Shown here: one piece after another, positions 52,096-61,617 of the stretch
How the letters are laid out: the number at the start of each line of letters is the position of its first letter
Position numbering within the stretch: the stretch's first letter is position 1
Assembly (NCBI RefSeq): GCF_900105805.1
Contig: NZ_LT629788.1
Location: 5,936,501-6,000,500, forward strand
From: Pseudomonas moraviensis
Lineage (GTDB): Bacteria > Pseudomonadota > Gammaproteobacteria > Pseudomonadales > Pseudomonadaceae
DNA: 64,000 nt
Reading direction: 5' to 3'
Translations under genes and position numbers: made by a program
The notes under the pieces: model-generated
What the model was told of the DNA's origin: nothing
Seen by the model: the letters and a program-made list of their open reading frames with translations, nothing else
Database searches by the model: none

Positions 52096-53547
52096 TTACT
52101 GCGCGATGGTTTTCACCGAGACGCCGCGCTCGACCGGGGTGGAGCGGCCGTAGATATCTTCGAAACGCTCGATATCGTCTTCGCCCAGGTAGCTGCCCGA
52201 TTGCACTTCGATGATTTCCAGAGGGATCTTGCCCGGGTTGCGCAGGCGGTGCACCGAGGCGATCGGGATGTAGGTCGACTGGTTTTCAGTGAGCAGGAAC
52301 ACGTTCTCGTCGCAGGTCACTTCGGCGGTGCCGCTGACCACGATCCAGTGTTCGGCGCGGTGGTGGTGCATTTGCAGCGACAGGCACGCGCCCGGCTTGA
52401 CCGAGATGTGCTTGACCTGGAAACGCCCGCCCATGTCCACCGAGTCATACGAGCCCCACGGACGATACACTTCGCAATGGTTCTGGGTTTCGCTGCGGCC
52501 CTGCTCGTTGAGCGTGTTGACCATCTGCTTGACGCCCTGGACCTTGTCCTTGTGGGCGATCATCATCGCGTCCTTGGTTTCGACCACGACGATGTTTTCC
52601 AGACCGATTACCGAAACCAGTTTGCCGTTGCCGTGGATCATGCAGTTCTTGCTGTCCTGAATCACCACGTCGCCTTTGCTGACGTTGCCGTTGGCGTCTT
52701 TTTCGTTGACTTCCCATAGCGACGACCAGCAACCGACATCGCTCCAGCCTGCAGTCAGCGGCACCACGCAGGCGCGCTGGGTCTTTTCCATCACCGAGTA
52801 GTCGATGGAGTTGTCCGGGCAGCAAGCGAAGGTGGCTTCATCGAACGTGACGCTGTCGGCGTCCTGCTGGCTGCGCTCGAGGGTCAGCAGGCAGGTGTCG
52901 TAGATGTCCGGATCGTGTTTTTTCAGTTCTTCGAGGAAGCGGCTGGCGCGGAACAGGAACATGCCGCTGTTCCAGTAGTAACCGCCGGATTCGACGTACT
53001 CGGTGGCGCGCTTCACGTCCGGTTTTTCGACGAAGTGCGAGACACGGCTGACGCCTTCGGGCAGCAGCGAATCAGCGGTGGACTTGATGTAGCCGTAGCC
53101 GGTTTCCGGTTTGGTCGCCGGCACGCCGAACAGGACCATTTCGCCGTTTTCCGCCGCGACGGTGGCCAGGGCCAGGGCGCGTTGCAGGGCTTTCTGGTCT
53201 TCCAGCACGTGGTCGGCCGGCAGCACCAGCATCAGTTCGTCGCGACCTTCATTGACCAGCATCATCGCGGTCAGGGCCACGGCCGGCGAAGTGTTGCGGC
53301 CGAACGGTTCCATCAGGATGCGCTGGCATTCCAGATTGCGGGCGGCCAGTTGCTCGTTGACGATGAAACGGTGCTCTTTGTTGCAGACCACGATCGGCGT
53401 GTCCATACCTTCGAACACCAGGCGCTCGAGGGTTTGCTGGAACAGGGTGTGTTCGCCGGTCAGGGCGAGGAATTGCTTGGGGAATTGCTTGCGCGAAAGA
53501 GGCCACAGACGCGAACCGCTACCACCTGACAAGATCACCGGAATCAT
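52096..53547 (-). CDS. algA: bifunctional phosphomannose isomerase/GDP-mannose pyrophosphorylase
   Basis: A 483-residue protein of usual length. It makes mannose-6-phosphate from fructose-6-phosphate and GDP-mannose from mannose-1-phosphate, for alginate. The nucleotidyltransferase motif GGSGSRLWPLSRKQFPKQFL is at the N-terminus and the C-terminal cupin PMI domain has QMHHHRAEHWIVVSGTAEV. It is the last gene of the alginate operon, preceded by a REP pair and followed by a terminator. GGAG lies 9 bases before the ATG. Confidence 0.97.
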   Translation of the reverse strand: MIPVILSGGSGSRLWPLSRKQFPKQFLALTGEHTLFQQTLERLVFEGMDTPIVVCNKEHRFIVNEQLAARNLECQRILMEPFGRNTSPAVALTAMMLVNEGRDELMLVLPADHVLEDQKALQRALALATVAAENGEMVLFGVPATKPETGYGYIKSTADSLLPEGVSRVSHFVEKPDVKRATEYVESGGYYWNSGMFLFRASRFLEELKKHDPDIYDTCLLTLERSQQDADSVTFDEATFACCPDNSIDYSVMEKTQRACVVPLTAGWSDVGCWSSLWEVNEKDANGNVSKGDVVIQDSKNCMIHGNGKLVSVIGLENIVVVETKDAMMIAHKDKVQGVKQMVNTLNEQGRSETQNHCEVYRPWGSYDSVDMGGRFQVKHISVKPGACLSLQMHHHRAEHWIVVSGTAEVTCDENVFLLTENQSTYIPIASVHRLRNPGKIPLEIIEVQSGSYLGEDDIERFEDIYGRSTPVERGVSVKTIAQ

Positions 53548-53580
53548 AGTTTTTTACTCCATAAAATCAATTTGGTTAGA

Positions 53581-53678
53581 GCCCTGTGGGAGCGAGCCTG
53601 CTCGCGAAAGCGCTGGCTCAGTCGACATTGATGCTGCATGTCAGACCGTATTCGCGAGCAGGCTCGCTCCTACAAGGG
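53581..53678. repeat. REP-type inverted pair between algF and algA
   Basis: Two opposed copies of the GTGGGAGCGAGCCTGCTCGC element, 35 bases apart, in the intergenic gap of the operon. Confidence 0.88.
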
Positions 53679-53703
53679 TTACTGCGTCAGTTCGGGAAAA
53701 GGG

Positions 53704-54360
53704 TTAGCGAGTCGACACCGGGCGTTTTACCCAGACTGGCGACAGGTTGCTGCCGTTGCCGGTGACGTACAGCACGGCTGCCTCACCACGCTCCAGCGCG
53801 ACCGGTTTTACGTCGCCGACTTTCTTGTCGCCTTCGTACAGCGCCAGGCTGACTTTCACCGGGTTGATTTCACGTTCGCCACGGCCCTTGGCCGCGACGT
53901 TCGGCACCACTTCGGTCTTGCCGTCGGCGGTCTTCAGGGTCAGCGGCTTGTCGCTGAGGTTCTGCACGCGCACCAGGGATTTCTGCTTGTTCTTGAACGG
54001 TGGTTCTTCGATCAGTTGTGGCGCGCCGGAAGCGTTGTTGACCAGGGTGTAGTAGTGGTCACCGGCGAGTTTCACCGGCAGGGTCTGGCTGCCGATCTTG
54101 GCGCTGTAGTCGCCGCCCGGCATGAAGCTGAAGTCGCTGCTGGCCAGTGGCGCGATATCGCTCAGGCTGGTGCTGCCGACAGTGGCGCTGACTTCAGCGT
54201 TGCTGGCGTTGTAGACACGTACGAAGGTCGAGCCTTTCGGCGCGGTCGGGCCGTACAGTGCAGCATCGCCACCGGCGAAGGCTGGGACGGAAAGCACGCT
54301 GAGGCCAGCAACCAGTGCGAAGCTTTTAGCGAGACGACGAGGAGTAGTAGTGAAAGTCAT
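53704..54360 (-). CDS. algF: alginate O-acetylation adaptor protein AlgF
   Basis: A 218-residue periplasmic protein with a signal peptide (cleavage near AFAGGD, about residue 28) and two beta-sandwich-like domains. AlgF works with AlgI and AlgJ and interacts with AlgX in acetylation of polymannuronate. Motif GDAALYGPTAPKGSTFVRVY is typical. GAGAGG precedes the ATG. It lies 14 bases after algJ. Confidence 0.95.
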   Translation of the reverse strand: MTFTTTPRRLAKSFALVAGLSVLSVPAFAGGDAALYGPTAPKGSTFVRVYNASNAEVSATVGSTSLSDIAPLASSDFSFMPGGDYSAKIGSQTLPVKLAGDHYYTLVNNASGAPQLIEEPPFKNKQKSLVRVQNLSDKPLTLKTADGKTEVVPNVAAKGRGEREINPVKVSLALYEGDKKVGDVKPVALERGEAAVLYVTGNGSNLSPVWVKRPVSTR

Positions 54361-54374
54361 GGTGTACCTCTCTT

Positions 54375-55547
54375 TCAGTTTTGCGCCCGATCGGGCGTCT
54401 CGGATTTAGTGTTGATGGCTACGTTTTGTTGGCGGGCGCCGGCTTGTTTGAGCTCTGCGACCCACTGTGGGTCGGCGTCGCCGATTTCGTTGTTCACAGG
54501 CAGATATCGTTCAGGAAACTCCCAGATCAGCACTTGTGGCGGGCTGTTCTTGAAGTCATCGCTTTTCAGGTAGCTGAGCATTGGCAGAATCGGGCCGTGG
54601 CCGTCTTCGGCGTAGTTGACGACGTCGCTGTGCAGCGCTTGCTTGAGCGCACCGACGAAGTTCCAGTTGGGGTTGGCGCTGTAGCTGGTGCCGATCAGTG
54701 CCACCGGTACTTCGCTGTTGGCGAACAGGGCGTCGTCACCGGCAGGTTGCTCGGCGGCCACGGTGTTGCGTTTGAGCAGAGGCTCAGGCGCCGGCATCAT
54801 GTTTTCGAACAGCGGATCGAGCGGCAGGAACAGACGCAGATCGCCCTTGTGCGTGACCTTCTCAGCTGGCGTGGTGACGAAGCGCTGTGGCTCGCCGCTC
54901 AGCGGGAATTTCTCGGCAATGGTCTTCGCCAGCGTGTTGGCCGCGATTTCGGCGCCTTCCGGGGTCCAGTGGGTGTCGGTGCGCAGGAACACTTGCTCAC
55001 CATTCTGCTTGGCCTGTTGCAGCGGGCCGAGCAGGTCAGGGGCGAGGATCTTGTCGGCAGCGACACGGGCGTGGAAATCCTGATACAGGTTCTGGTGAAT
55101 GCTCGCAGGCTTCACTTCACCCAGATGCTCCGGGTACAGACGCACCTTGGCCGGCACGATCGCCATCACCAGTTTCACGCCTTTCTCTTTCAGGGTCTGG
55201 CGCACGCCTTCGACCAGCGCGTAGTTGCCTTGCAGGTTCTGCTCTTCGTTGACGATCGGGTTGAATTCCTCATCGCTGTACAACCACTGGTCGCGGCCGA
55301 GCACGACGCCCGGACGACCTTCGTTGAACAGTTTGAAATCCAGCGCGGCCCAGAGGTTGGTGCCCAGACGCTTGATCGGGAATTCATCGTCATAGTGGGT
55401 TTCCACCGCCTTCGTCCAGCGGCCGTTGAGCACCGTCGCATCGGCGTTGGTGCTGAAGCCGAAGAAGCTGCGAACCGACCACAGGCCCAGGACCAACAGC
55501 GTCACCAGGAACAGGGCGATGTAGAAGATGCGTAATGAGCGGGTCAT
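54375..55547 (-). CDS. algJ: alginate O-acetyltransferase AlgJ
   Basis: A 390-residue periplasmic protein anchored by an N-terminal helix (FYIALFLVTLLVLGLWSV). It is an SGNH-hydrolase-like acetyltransferase. The catalytic pair is in LRTDTHWTPEGAE (Asp and His) and the Ser is in VALIGTSYSANPNWNF. It works with AlgI, AlgF and AlgX. It lies 10 bases after algI. Confidence 0.96.
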   Translation of the reverse strand: MTRSLRIFYIALFLVTLLVLGLWSVRSFFGFSTNADATVLNGRWTKAVETHYDDEFPIKRLGTNLWAALDFKLFNEGRPGVVLGRDQWLYSDEEFNPIVNEEQNLQGNYALVEGVRQTLKEKGVKLVMAIVPAKVRLYPEHLGEVKPASIHQNLYQDFHARVAADKILAPDLLGPLQQAKQNGEQVFLRTDTHWTPEGAEIAANTLAKTIAEKFPLSGEPQRFVTTPAEKVTHKGDLRLFLPLDPLFENMMPAPEPLLKRNTVAAEQPAGDDALFANSEVPVALIGTSYSANPNWNFVGALKQALHSDVVNYAEDGHGPILPMLSYLKSDDFKNSPPQVLIWEFPERYLPVNNEIGDADPQWVAELKQAGARQQNVAINTKSETPDRAQN

Positions 55548-55557
55548 GTCAGATCCC

Positions 55558-57123
55558 TCAGAACTGGAAGTAAAGGAACGGCGAGAAACTTTGCGCCGAG
55601 AGTTTGAGAATCGAGGCGATGAACAGCAGCAGGATCAGCCCGCGCATCACGTAGCGCGACCAGTCCGCGGTCCAGTAGGCCGGTTGCACCTGGGCTTCGA
55701 CGCCGACGGTGTAGCCAGGTTCATGGATGCTCGCAGGATTTTCACCAGGCGCTGCCTTGATCATTCCCGGGGTCGCAGTGGCAGGGCCATCGGCTTCGAC
55801 GTTGACTTCAGGTTTGGTCTTGGCTGGCGGCTGATTGGTGTACAGATCACGCAGGCCGAAGAACGCCAGGGTCACGTAAGCCACCACCAGGGTTGCCACT
55901 TGCAGGCCGGTCAGGCTGGCCTGATTGAGTTCCGACAGCGACCAGTCACCGAAGCTGAACATCGCGCCGTACATGCGTCCGGCAACGTGCAGGTTCTCGG
56001 CACGGAAGATCACCCAGCCCATCACCACCAGCAGGAAGGTCAGTGCCCAGCGGATCGGATTGAGGCTGCGCGGCGAGGTGTTCAGGCCGAGCATTTTTTC
56101 GATCGCCAGCCACATGCCGTGCCAGGCGCCCCAGATGATGTAAGTGATGTTCGCGCCGTGCCACAGACCACCGAGCAGCATGGTCAGGAACAGGTTGCGA
56201 TAGGTCATCAACGTGCCTTTGCGGTTACCGCCGAGCGTGATGTACAGATAGTCACGCAGCCAGGTCGACAGGCTGATGTGCCAGCGGCGCCAGAACTCGG
56301 TGATCGACTGGCTGATGTACGGCTGTTTGAAGTTTTCCATGAAGCGGAAACCCATCATCAAGCCCAGACCGATGGCCATGTCGCTGTAACCGGAGAAATC
56401 GAAATACAGCTGTGCGGTGTACGCCAGTGCGCCGAGCCAGGCGTCACCCGTGGTCGGATTCTGCAGGGCGAAGCAATGGTCGGCGACCACGGCGAGGGTG
56501 TCGGCAATAAATACTTTCTTGATGAAACCCTGCATGAACCGCGTGCAGCCCTCGGAGAATTTGTCGAGGGTGTGCGTGCGGTTGTTGAACTGATCGGCGA
56601 GGTCGCGGAAACGCAGAACCGGGCCGGCAATCAGGTGCGGGAAGATCGCCACGAACGCTGCGAAGTCGATCAGGTTGCGCGTCGCCGGAGTGTCGCCACG
56701 GTACACGTCGATGATGTAGCTGATCGATTCGAAGATGTAGAACGAAATACCGATCGGCAGCAGCACGTGGGTGAGGATGAACGGCTCGAGACCGAACGAG
56801 GTCATGATCGCGTTGATGCTGTCGACGCCGAAGTTGGCGTACTTGAAGTAGCCGAGGATGCAGAGGTCGACGGCCACGCCGAGCAACAGCCAACGCTGCG
56901 CCGGTTTGGTTCGCACACCGGCGGCACCGACTTTAAGGCCGATCCAGTAGTTCCACAGCGTGACGCCGGCGAACAGTGCGAGGAAGTCCACTCGCCACCA
57001 GGCGTAGAACACGTAGCTGGCGATCAGCAGCAGCAGGTTGCGATAGCGTTGCCCGCTCAAGTAGTACAAGCCGAGAAAGATCGGCAAGAACAGAAACAGG
57101 AACACGTTGGATGAAAATACCAT
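55558..57123 (-). CDS. algI: MBOAT acyltransferase AlgI
   Basis: A 521-residue inner-membrane O-acyltransferase with about 11 TM helices that moves acetyl groups across the membrane for alginate acetylation. The start MVFSSNVFLFLFLPIFLGLY has GGAGA before it; an upstream in-frame ATG at 57201 would add an unlikely 26 residues. The catalytic His region is LLGGLWHGANITYIIWGAWH. The C-terminus carries a TM helix after an Ala/Pro-rich insertion (about 410-470) that seems longer than in P. aeruginosa. Confidence 0.96.
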   Translation of the reverse strand: MVFSSNVFLFLFLPIFLGLYYLSGQRYRNLLLLIASYVFYAWWRVDFLALFAGVTLWNYWIGLKVGAAGVRTKPAQRWLLLGVAVDLCILGYFKYANFGVDSINAIMTSFGLEPFILTHVLLPIGISFYIFESISYIIDVYRGDTPATRNLIDFAAFVAIFPHLIAGPVLRFRDLADQFNNRTHTLDKFSEGCTRFMQGFIKKVFIADTLAVVADHCFALQNPTTGDAWLGALAYTAQLYFDFSGYSDMAIGLGLMMGFRFMENFKQPYISQSITEFWRRWHISLSTWLRDYLYITLGGNRKGTLMTYRNLFLTMLLGGLWHGANITYIIWGAWHGMWLAIEKMLGLNTSPRSLNPIRWALTFLLVVMGWVIFRAENLHVAGRMYGAMFSFGDWSLSELNQASLTGLQVATLVVAYVTLAFFGLRDLYTNQPPAKTKPEVNVEADGPATATPGMIKAAPGENPASIHEPGYTVGVEAQVQPAYWTADWSRYVMRGLILLLFIASILKLSAQSFSPFLYFQF

Positions 57124-57239
57124 CCCGATCTCTCCATGTTTGAACCAACAGTCAAGGGCCAAAGCCCCCCCAAACCCCCCGTGGTAGTGGAGGGGTGACA
57201 CAGTGTTTGCTTGAGGTCTGGGCTGGCCGTCAAACCACG

Positions 57240-57391
57240 CCCCTCACCCCCCGCCCTCTCCCGGAGGGAGAGGGAGCCTGATCTCCATGGTTTTCAGAAA
57301 AGGAGATCGGCTCGATATTGCAGGTCGGCGAATTTCAGAAAAGCACCTCGTCAAGTTCCCTCTCCCTCCGGGAGAGGGTTAGGGTGAGGGG
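57240..57391. repeat. CCCTCACCC/GGGTGAGGG repeat element inside the alginate operon
   Basis: A shorter (152 bp) copy of the family seen at 27353, 28064 and 38742, in the 285-base gap between algL and algI. The termini are conserved (CCCCTCACCC...CCGGGAGAGGGTTAGGGTGA), but the internal part differs from the other copies. Confidence 0.85.
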
Positions 57392-57408
57392 CTTTTGCTT
57401 TTCGCCTT

Positions 57409-58533
57409 TCAAGAACCCTTGTTGCCCTTTTCATGGGACGGGTCGTAGACCTTGGTCAGGTCGCCGCCAAGGCGGAAGGTCTTGAACGGCTGCATGCCGT
57501 GCTTCTTCTCGATCACATCCGGCGCACAGGTGTAGAGGGTGCAGAACGGTTCGAGCCAGGCGAATTTCATGTCCTCTTTCAGGTCAGTCATGTCCTGCTT
57601 TTTGCCGTTCTTTTCTTCGAACTCATCAGGGTCCTTCACACCGGCCAGCACACGATCACCGAGACGCTTCAGTGCGCCGTTGTTTTCCTGACGCAGATCG
57701 ACACCGTTGACCTGAGCGAAACTGGCGATCATCGCCAGCGGCGGCAGGGCGTAGTTGTGATAGGCGAGGGCGCGTTGCTGGCGCTTGAGTTCGTTGGGCA
57801 GGAAGCCGTCGGCGTCGACTTGATTGACGCCGACCTTGTATTCCTTCACCGCCCAATCAAACAGGTCGCGGCGGTTGGTGGCGACGGCGGTGGCCATCAC
57901 CGACCAGGCGGCCCAGTACGAGTGGTTGTTGGTTTTTTCCAGCGGCAGGTTGTCCCAGTCGCTGACCACCTGATCGGCCATTTTGCTGAACCAGGCTTCG
58001 ATCAGCTGCGCTTCCTGCTGATGCTGGGCCAGCGGATGCGAGTCGGAAAACTTCAGGCGAATGTACGACGAGGCCATGCTGCCCAGCGCCCATTTGCGCA
58101 TCGACTTGCCGGTGTGGTTGAAGTCTTTCGACATCAACGCATCGGCCTTGGCCCACGCGGTCAGCCAGTTGAGCGTGCATTCGAGCTGCTCCGGGCGACC
58201 GTCGCGCATGAACTGCATGACGCGTTTGGCGGTGCCGCGCTCCAGCGTGGTGATGTCTTTGGTGGTGTCGCGAAAGGCTTTTTCCGACTGCACGTTCAGC
58301 GTTGCGCGGGCCTTGTCCGAACCTTCGTATTTGCTGCGAAATTGCAGCGGTCCGGTGTACGGCGCCGGCATGGCATCGCAGCCATCGCTGTTGTCGCCGG
58401 TCTTGAATTTATCCACCGGGGCGAAGTAGCCCTGCGGTGGACGCAATGGCGCAGCGGCCTGGGTCGCCCCGGCGAACATCGCCAGGCTCAGGAGCGTCGG
58501 TGCCAACAGATTTTTCAGTTTCGGATTTCGCAT
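57409..58533 (-). CDS. algL: alginate lyase AlgL
   Basis: A 374-residue periplasmic polymannuronate lyase that degrades stray alginate in the periplasm. The signal peptide ends near AGATQAAA. Active-site elements are the NNHSYWAAW motif with its His, the RQQRALAYHNYALPP segment with Arg and Tyr, and KYEGSDKARATLN with Lys. ATG 58533 is preferred because GAGG is spaced 6 bases upstream; the ATG at 58545 overlaps the algX stop codon. The start choice changes only four residues. Confidence 0.95.
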   Translation of the reverse strand: MRNPKLKNLLAPTLLSLAMFAGATQAAAPLRPPQGYFAPVDKFKTGDNSDGCDAMPAPYTGPLQFRSKYEGSDKARATLNVQSEKAFRDTTKDITTLERGTAKRVMQFMRDGRPEQLECTLNWLTAWAKADALMSKDFNHTGKSMRKWALGSMASSYIRLKFSDSHPLAQHQQEAQLIEAWFSKMADQVVSDWDNLPLEKTNNHSYWAAWSVMATAVATNRRDLFDWAVKEYKVGVNQVDADGFLPNELKRQQRALAYHNYALPPLAMIASFAQVNGVDLRQENNGALKRLGDRVLAGVKDPDEFEEKNGKKQDMTDLKEDMKFAWLEPFCTLYTCAPDVIEKKHGMQPFKTFRLGGDLTKVYDPSHEKGNKGS

Positions 58534-58541
58534 AGCAGACC

Positions 58542-60008
58542 TCATTGCCCGAGCTGCGCGGTCTGTTGACCAGCGCCCGGGAATACGTTGCGTTTGCAGA
58601 TTTTCGCTTCGACTTTTTGTGGCGCGGCGCCAGGTCCGGCTTCAGGACCCTGGACTTCGACCGCCAGCAGGTTTTGCGAGGCCCAGTCTTCGTCCGTGCG
58701 CAGCTCAAAGGCGAAACGACCGTCGGTGTCGGAGGTTTCCGGTTTCTCGATCTTGATGTCCTCGTGGCGACCGTTCATGTACCAGAGGGTGGCTTGCAGG
58801 GTTTTCACCGAGGTGTCGGCGAAGCGGATGTCGACCTGATGACTGGCGTTCTGCAGGTTCAGGTTCTTGCTGTTGACCAGCAGTTCTTGCTTGCTGCCCG
58901 GTTTCAGCGTGGTGCTGGCGGACATCTGTGCGTCTTTGCCTTCGCAACCGTTGTCGAGCAGCGCCATCATCTGGCGATAGATGGTTTCCTGGTCGAGGCG
59001 GTACAGCGGCGAGAATTCCCAGATGAGAATCTTCGGCGGGGTCTTCTGGAATTCTTCGCTGCCCAGGTACTGCAACATCGAACCTTCCAGACCGCCGCCG
59101 GGGAAGGCCACGTTGAGAATGTCGGCGCCGATGGCTTCTTCAAGGAAACCGGCGAAGTTGTAGTTCTTGCCGCTGTGCGACGTACCGACCAGAGTGATCT
59201 GCGGATTGCCGGAATCGCCGAACAGATCGCCGTCGCCTGCCTCGCCTTTCGGCTCGGTGGTGAACTGGTCCATGTACTGGATCGCGTAGCTGGTGCCACA
59301 CAGTTGCCCGGCCATGTTGTGCAGGGTGCCGGTCTTGCCCATGCGCCCGGACTTCTTGGTCTCGAATTCACGCTTGGGAATGTCGGCGAAAGCCGGGATC
59401 TGCTTGACCTTTTCCGCCACGATTTTTGCCGTGCGCTGAGCGCCGTATGGCGTCCAGTGCTGGTCGCCACGGAAGTAGAAATCGTGGGCGGGCAGGGTGT
59501 CCGGCAACGATTCGTTGGTCAGGGGCGACAGGTCCGGCACCACGTAACCCATCTTCGCGAAACGGCCGAGCATGGTCTTGTAGTTGCCCAAGGCTTTCTC
59601 GTAGTCGAACGCGGCTTTCTCCTGCGGGTTGAGCTTGTTGCGGTTCACCAGGCCTCGGGTCGGCTGGTAAACGATCACCAGTTCGACGCCTTTGCTCTTG
59701 AACGCATCGTGCAACTGTTGCAGGCGCTTGTAGCCGGCCGGCGTGGTGTTGAACTCGGTGCGCAAATCTTCCTGGGTACGGAACAGCCAGTCGCCCTGCG
59801 CCTGTACCAGGGTGGTGAAGTTCTGCTGATAACGCGTTGTGTAGTTTTTCGCGTCATGGGCCGCCGGGCACAGGTTGCAGCATGGCTCGGCGGTGAACTT
59901 CGGTGGGGTGACGCTTGCGCCTTCAGCGTCGGCGCGTGCGTTGCCGGCAGCAAGAATGCCGAGAGTCAGGGCCGAGAGGCTGAGCAGTTTGATCATGTGT
60001 GGGTGCAT
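58542..60008 (-). CDS. algX: alginate acetyltransferase AlgX
   Basis: A 488-residue periplasmic protein with a signal peptide (cleavage near GNARADAEG). The SGNH-like domain carries YFRGDQHWTPYGAQRTAK (Asp/His) and LVGTSHSGKNYNF (Ser); a C-terminal carbohydrate-binding module follows from about 350. It acetylates polymannuronate as it passes the periplasm. AlgL starts within 12 bases. Confidence 0.96.
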   Translation of the reverse strand: MHPHMIKLLSLSALTLGILAAGNARADAEGASVTPPKFTAEPCCNLCPAAHDAKNYTTRYQQNFTTLVQAQGDWLFRTQEDLRTEFNTTPAGYKRLQQLHDAFKSKGVELVIVYQPTRGLVNRNKLNPQEKAAFDYEKALGNYKTMLGRFAKMGYVVPDLSPLTNESLPDTLPAHDFYFRGDQHWTPYGAQRTAKIVAEKVKQIPAFADIPKREFETKKSGRMGKTGTLHNMAGQLCGTSYAIQYMDQFTTEPKGEAGDGDLFGDSGNPQITLVGTSHSGKNYNFAGFLEEAIGADILNVAFPGGGLEGSMLQYLGSEEFQKTPPKILIWEFSPLYRLDQETIYRQMMALLDNGCEGKDAQMSASTTLKPGSKQELLVNSKNLNLQNASHQVDIRFADTSVKTLQATLWYMNGRHEDIKIEKPETSDTDGRFAFELRTDEDWASQNLLAVEVQGPEAGPGAAPQKVEAKICKRNVFPGAGQQTAQLGQ

Positions 60009-60019
60009 AAAAATTATCC

Positions 60020-61591
60020 TCAGTCCTGCAATTCGGTCTGGCGTTCGACAGGGTCGATCAGCACGGCTTTCTGCTGGCGCACCAGCAGGTCGAGAATTTC
60101 ATCCTGGCGCTCGCCGAGGATGCCGTTGAAGCTGATGCCGCTGGACTTGGTCGGCGCCAGCATCGACACGCGATACAGCTCGACACTCAGCGGCGAGTCG
60201 ATCGACAGCGGGCCGCTGCCATTGGCCGCCAGTTCGCCGCCAACCACGATCAGCGACACCTGCGCGTCGAACGGGTCGAGCTTGATGTCACGGTCGGTGT
60301 CGGTCAGGTCCTTGATGTGGCCGTAGATACCGGTGAGGCCGTTGGTCATGGCGACGTTTTCGTAGAGGCGGATGTTCACGCTGTTACGAATACGGATGCC
60401 GTGACGGGTATTGCTGATGACCTTGTTGCCCCACAGCAGGTTGTCGGCGGACTCATAGAGCGTGATGCCGTCGGTGTGGTTCTTGTAGATCTCGTTGTAG
60501 GCAATGATGTTGTTGACGCTGTTACGGTCGATCACCAGGCCCGACAACTTGTTGTCGTAACTCTTGTTGTTGAAGATGAAGCTGTCGTTGACCTCACGGG
60601 AAATGATGATCCCGTGCTTCTTCTTCGTGCCGTGAACGGTGTTCTCGGCAATGATCAGACGGTGCGAGCGGTCATGCGGGTCGATGCCGTAGACGATGTT
60701 GTCTTTGTAGGTGTTGCCCTTGACCACGAAGTCGCGGGTTTCGTAGCAGTAGAAGCCGTACCACATGTCCGAGAACTCGGAGCCGACGATCCAGCCGGTC
60801 GGTTCCGGGCGCTTGAGAACCTTGGCCATGTTCGGCGTGTACTGGGAAATACTCACTCCGTACGACTTACTGTTGGCGTAACCGAAGCTGGCCATCTTGC
60901 TGTTGACGATGTAGGTCTCGGTGCCGCCCCAGGCGAGCAGGAACGGACGGAATTCCTTCGGCGAACGGAAGGTTGCCGGGCCGTTGTCCTTTTCGCGCCA
61001 GCCGGTGACTTTGGTGTCACGCACGAACAACTGACCGTCGTTGATCAGGAACGAACCGGCCTCTTGCGACAGGCGCAGTTCCTGGGTCTGACCGTCGATT
61101 TCGAGGATGCCTTTCTCGCCGACCACGATCGGCAATTTGGCCAGGTACACGCCCGGCGAGGTCTCGCTGAAATACTGCTTGGGCAGTTTTTTCGCCAGAT
61201 CCTTGAGGTTCATGTAGCCGTCGTCGATGAAGATCGCCTGCGGGATGCCGTGCTGACGCACGACCCATTCGGCCATCTTGTTATCGCCGCCGATGAAATC
61301 CTTCAGGGCGTTTTCCTGCATCATCCGGCGCACGCTGATCTTGCCCGGTTTGCTACGCACGATTTTCGCCGCAGCGGCCTCGGCGGTGAAGCCGGACAGG
61401 TCGGGCAGTTTCGGCTTGGCCAGTTGCAGCGCCTCGGTCGGCGCGCTGCTGACGGTGTAGGTCTTGGCCTGTTGCAGTTCCTTGGCCACGGTCGCAGGTT
61501 TCGCCGGTTCAACATTGGCGAAGGCGCCGGCGCTGGCCAGCAGCATCGCGCCGGCCAGCAGGCTGAGTGAGCCTGTTCTGGTGCTGATCAT
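60020..61591 (-). CDS. algG: mannuronan C5-epimerase AlgG
   Basis: A 523-residue periplasmic enzyme that converts mannuronate to guluronate in the polymer. It has a signal peptide (MISTRTGSLSLLAGAMLLAS) and a right-handed beta-helix with repeated NxxYxN-type turns and the catalytic DPHD motif in YGIDPHDRSHRLI. The start at 61591 has GGGAG upstream and the signal peptide at the N-terminus; an ATG at 61618, overlapping the algE stop codon, would add nine residues and is possible. Confidence 0.95.
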   Translation of the reverse strand: MISTRTGSLSLLAGAMLLASAGAFANVEPAKPATVAKELQQAKTYTVSSAPTEALQLAKPKLPDLSGFTAEAAAAKIVRSKPGKISVRRMMQENALKDFIGGDNKMAEWVVRQHGIPQAIFIDDGYMNLKDLAKKLPKQYFSETSPGVYLAKLPIVVGEKGILEIDGQTQELRLSQEAGSFLINDGQLFVRDTKVTGWREKDNGPATFRSPKEFRPFLLAWGGTETYIVNSKMASFGYANSKSYGVSISQYTPNMAKVLKRPEPTGWIVGSEFSDMWYGFYCYETRDFVVKGNTYKDNIVYGIDPHDRSHRLIIAENTVHGTKKKHGIIISREVNDSFIFNNKSYDNKLSGLVIDRNSVNNIIAYNEIYKNHTDGITLYESADNLLWGNKVISNTRHGIRIRNSVNIRLYENVAMTNGLTGIYGHIKDLTDTDRDIKLDPFDAQVSLIVVGGELAANGSGPLSIDSPLSVELYRVSMLAPTKSSGISFNGILGERQDEILDLLVRQQKAVLIDPVERQTELQD

Positions 61592-61617
61592 GTCGGGCAC
61601 TCCCTTGGCGGTTTGCA

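Noticed and set aside
55528..57114. 528-codon plus-strand frame opposite algI/algJ
   Set aside because: Antisense of well-recognised alginate genes; no start signals or domain.
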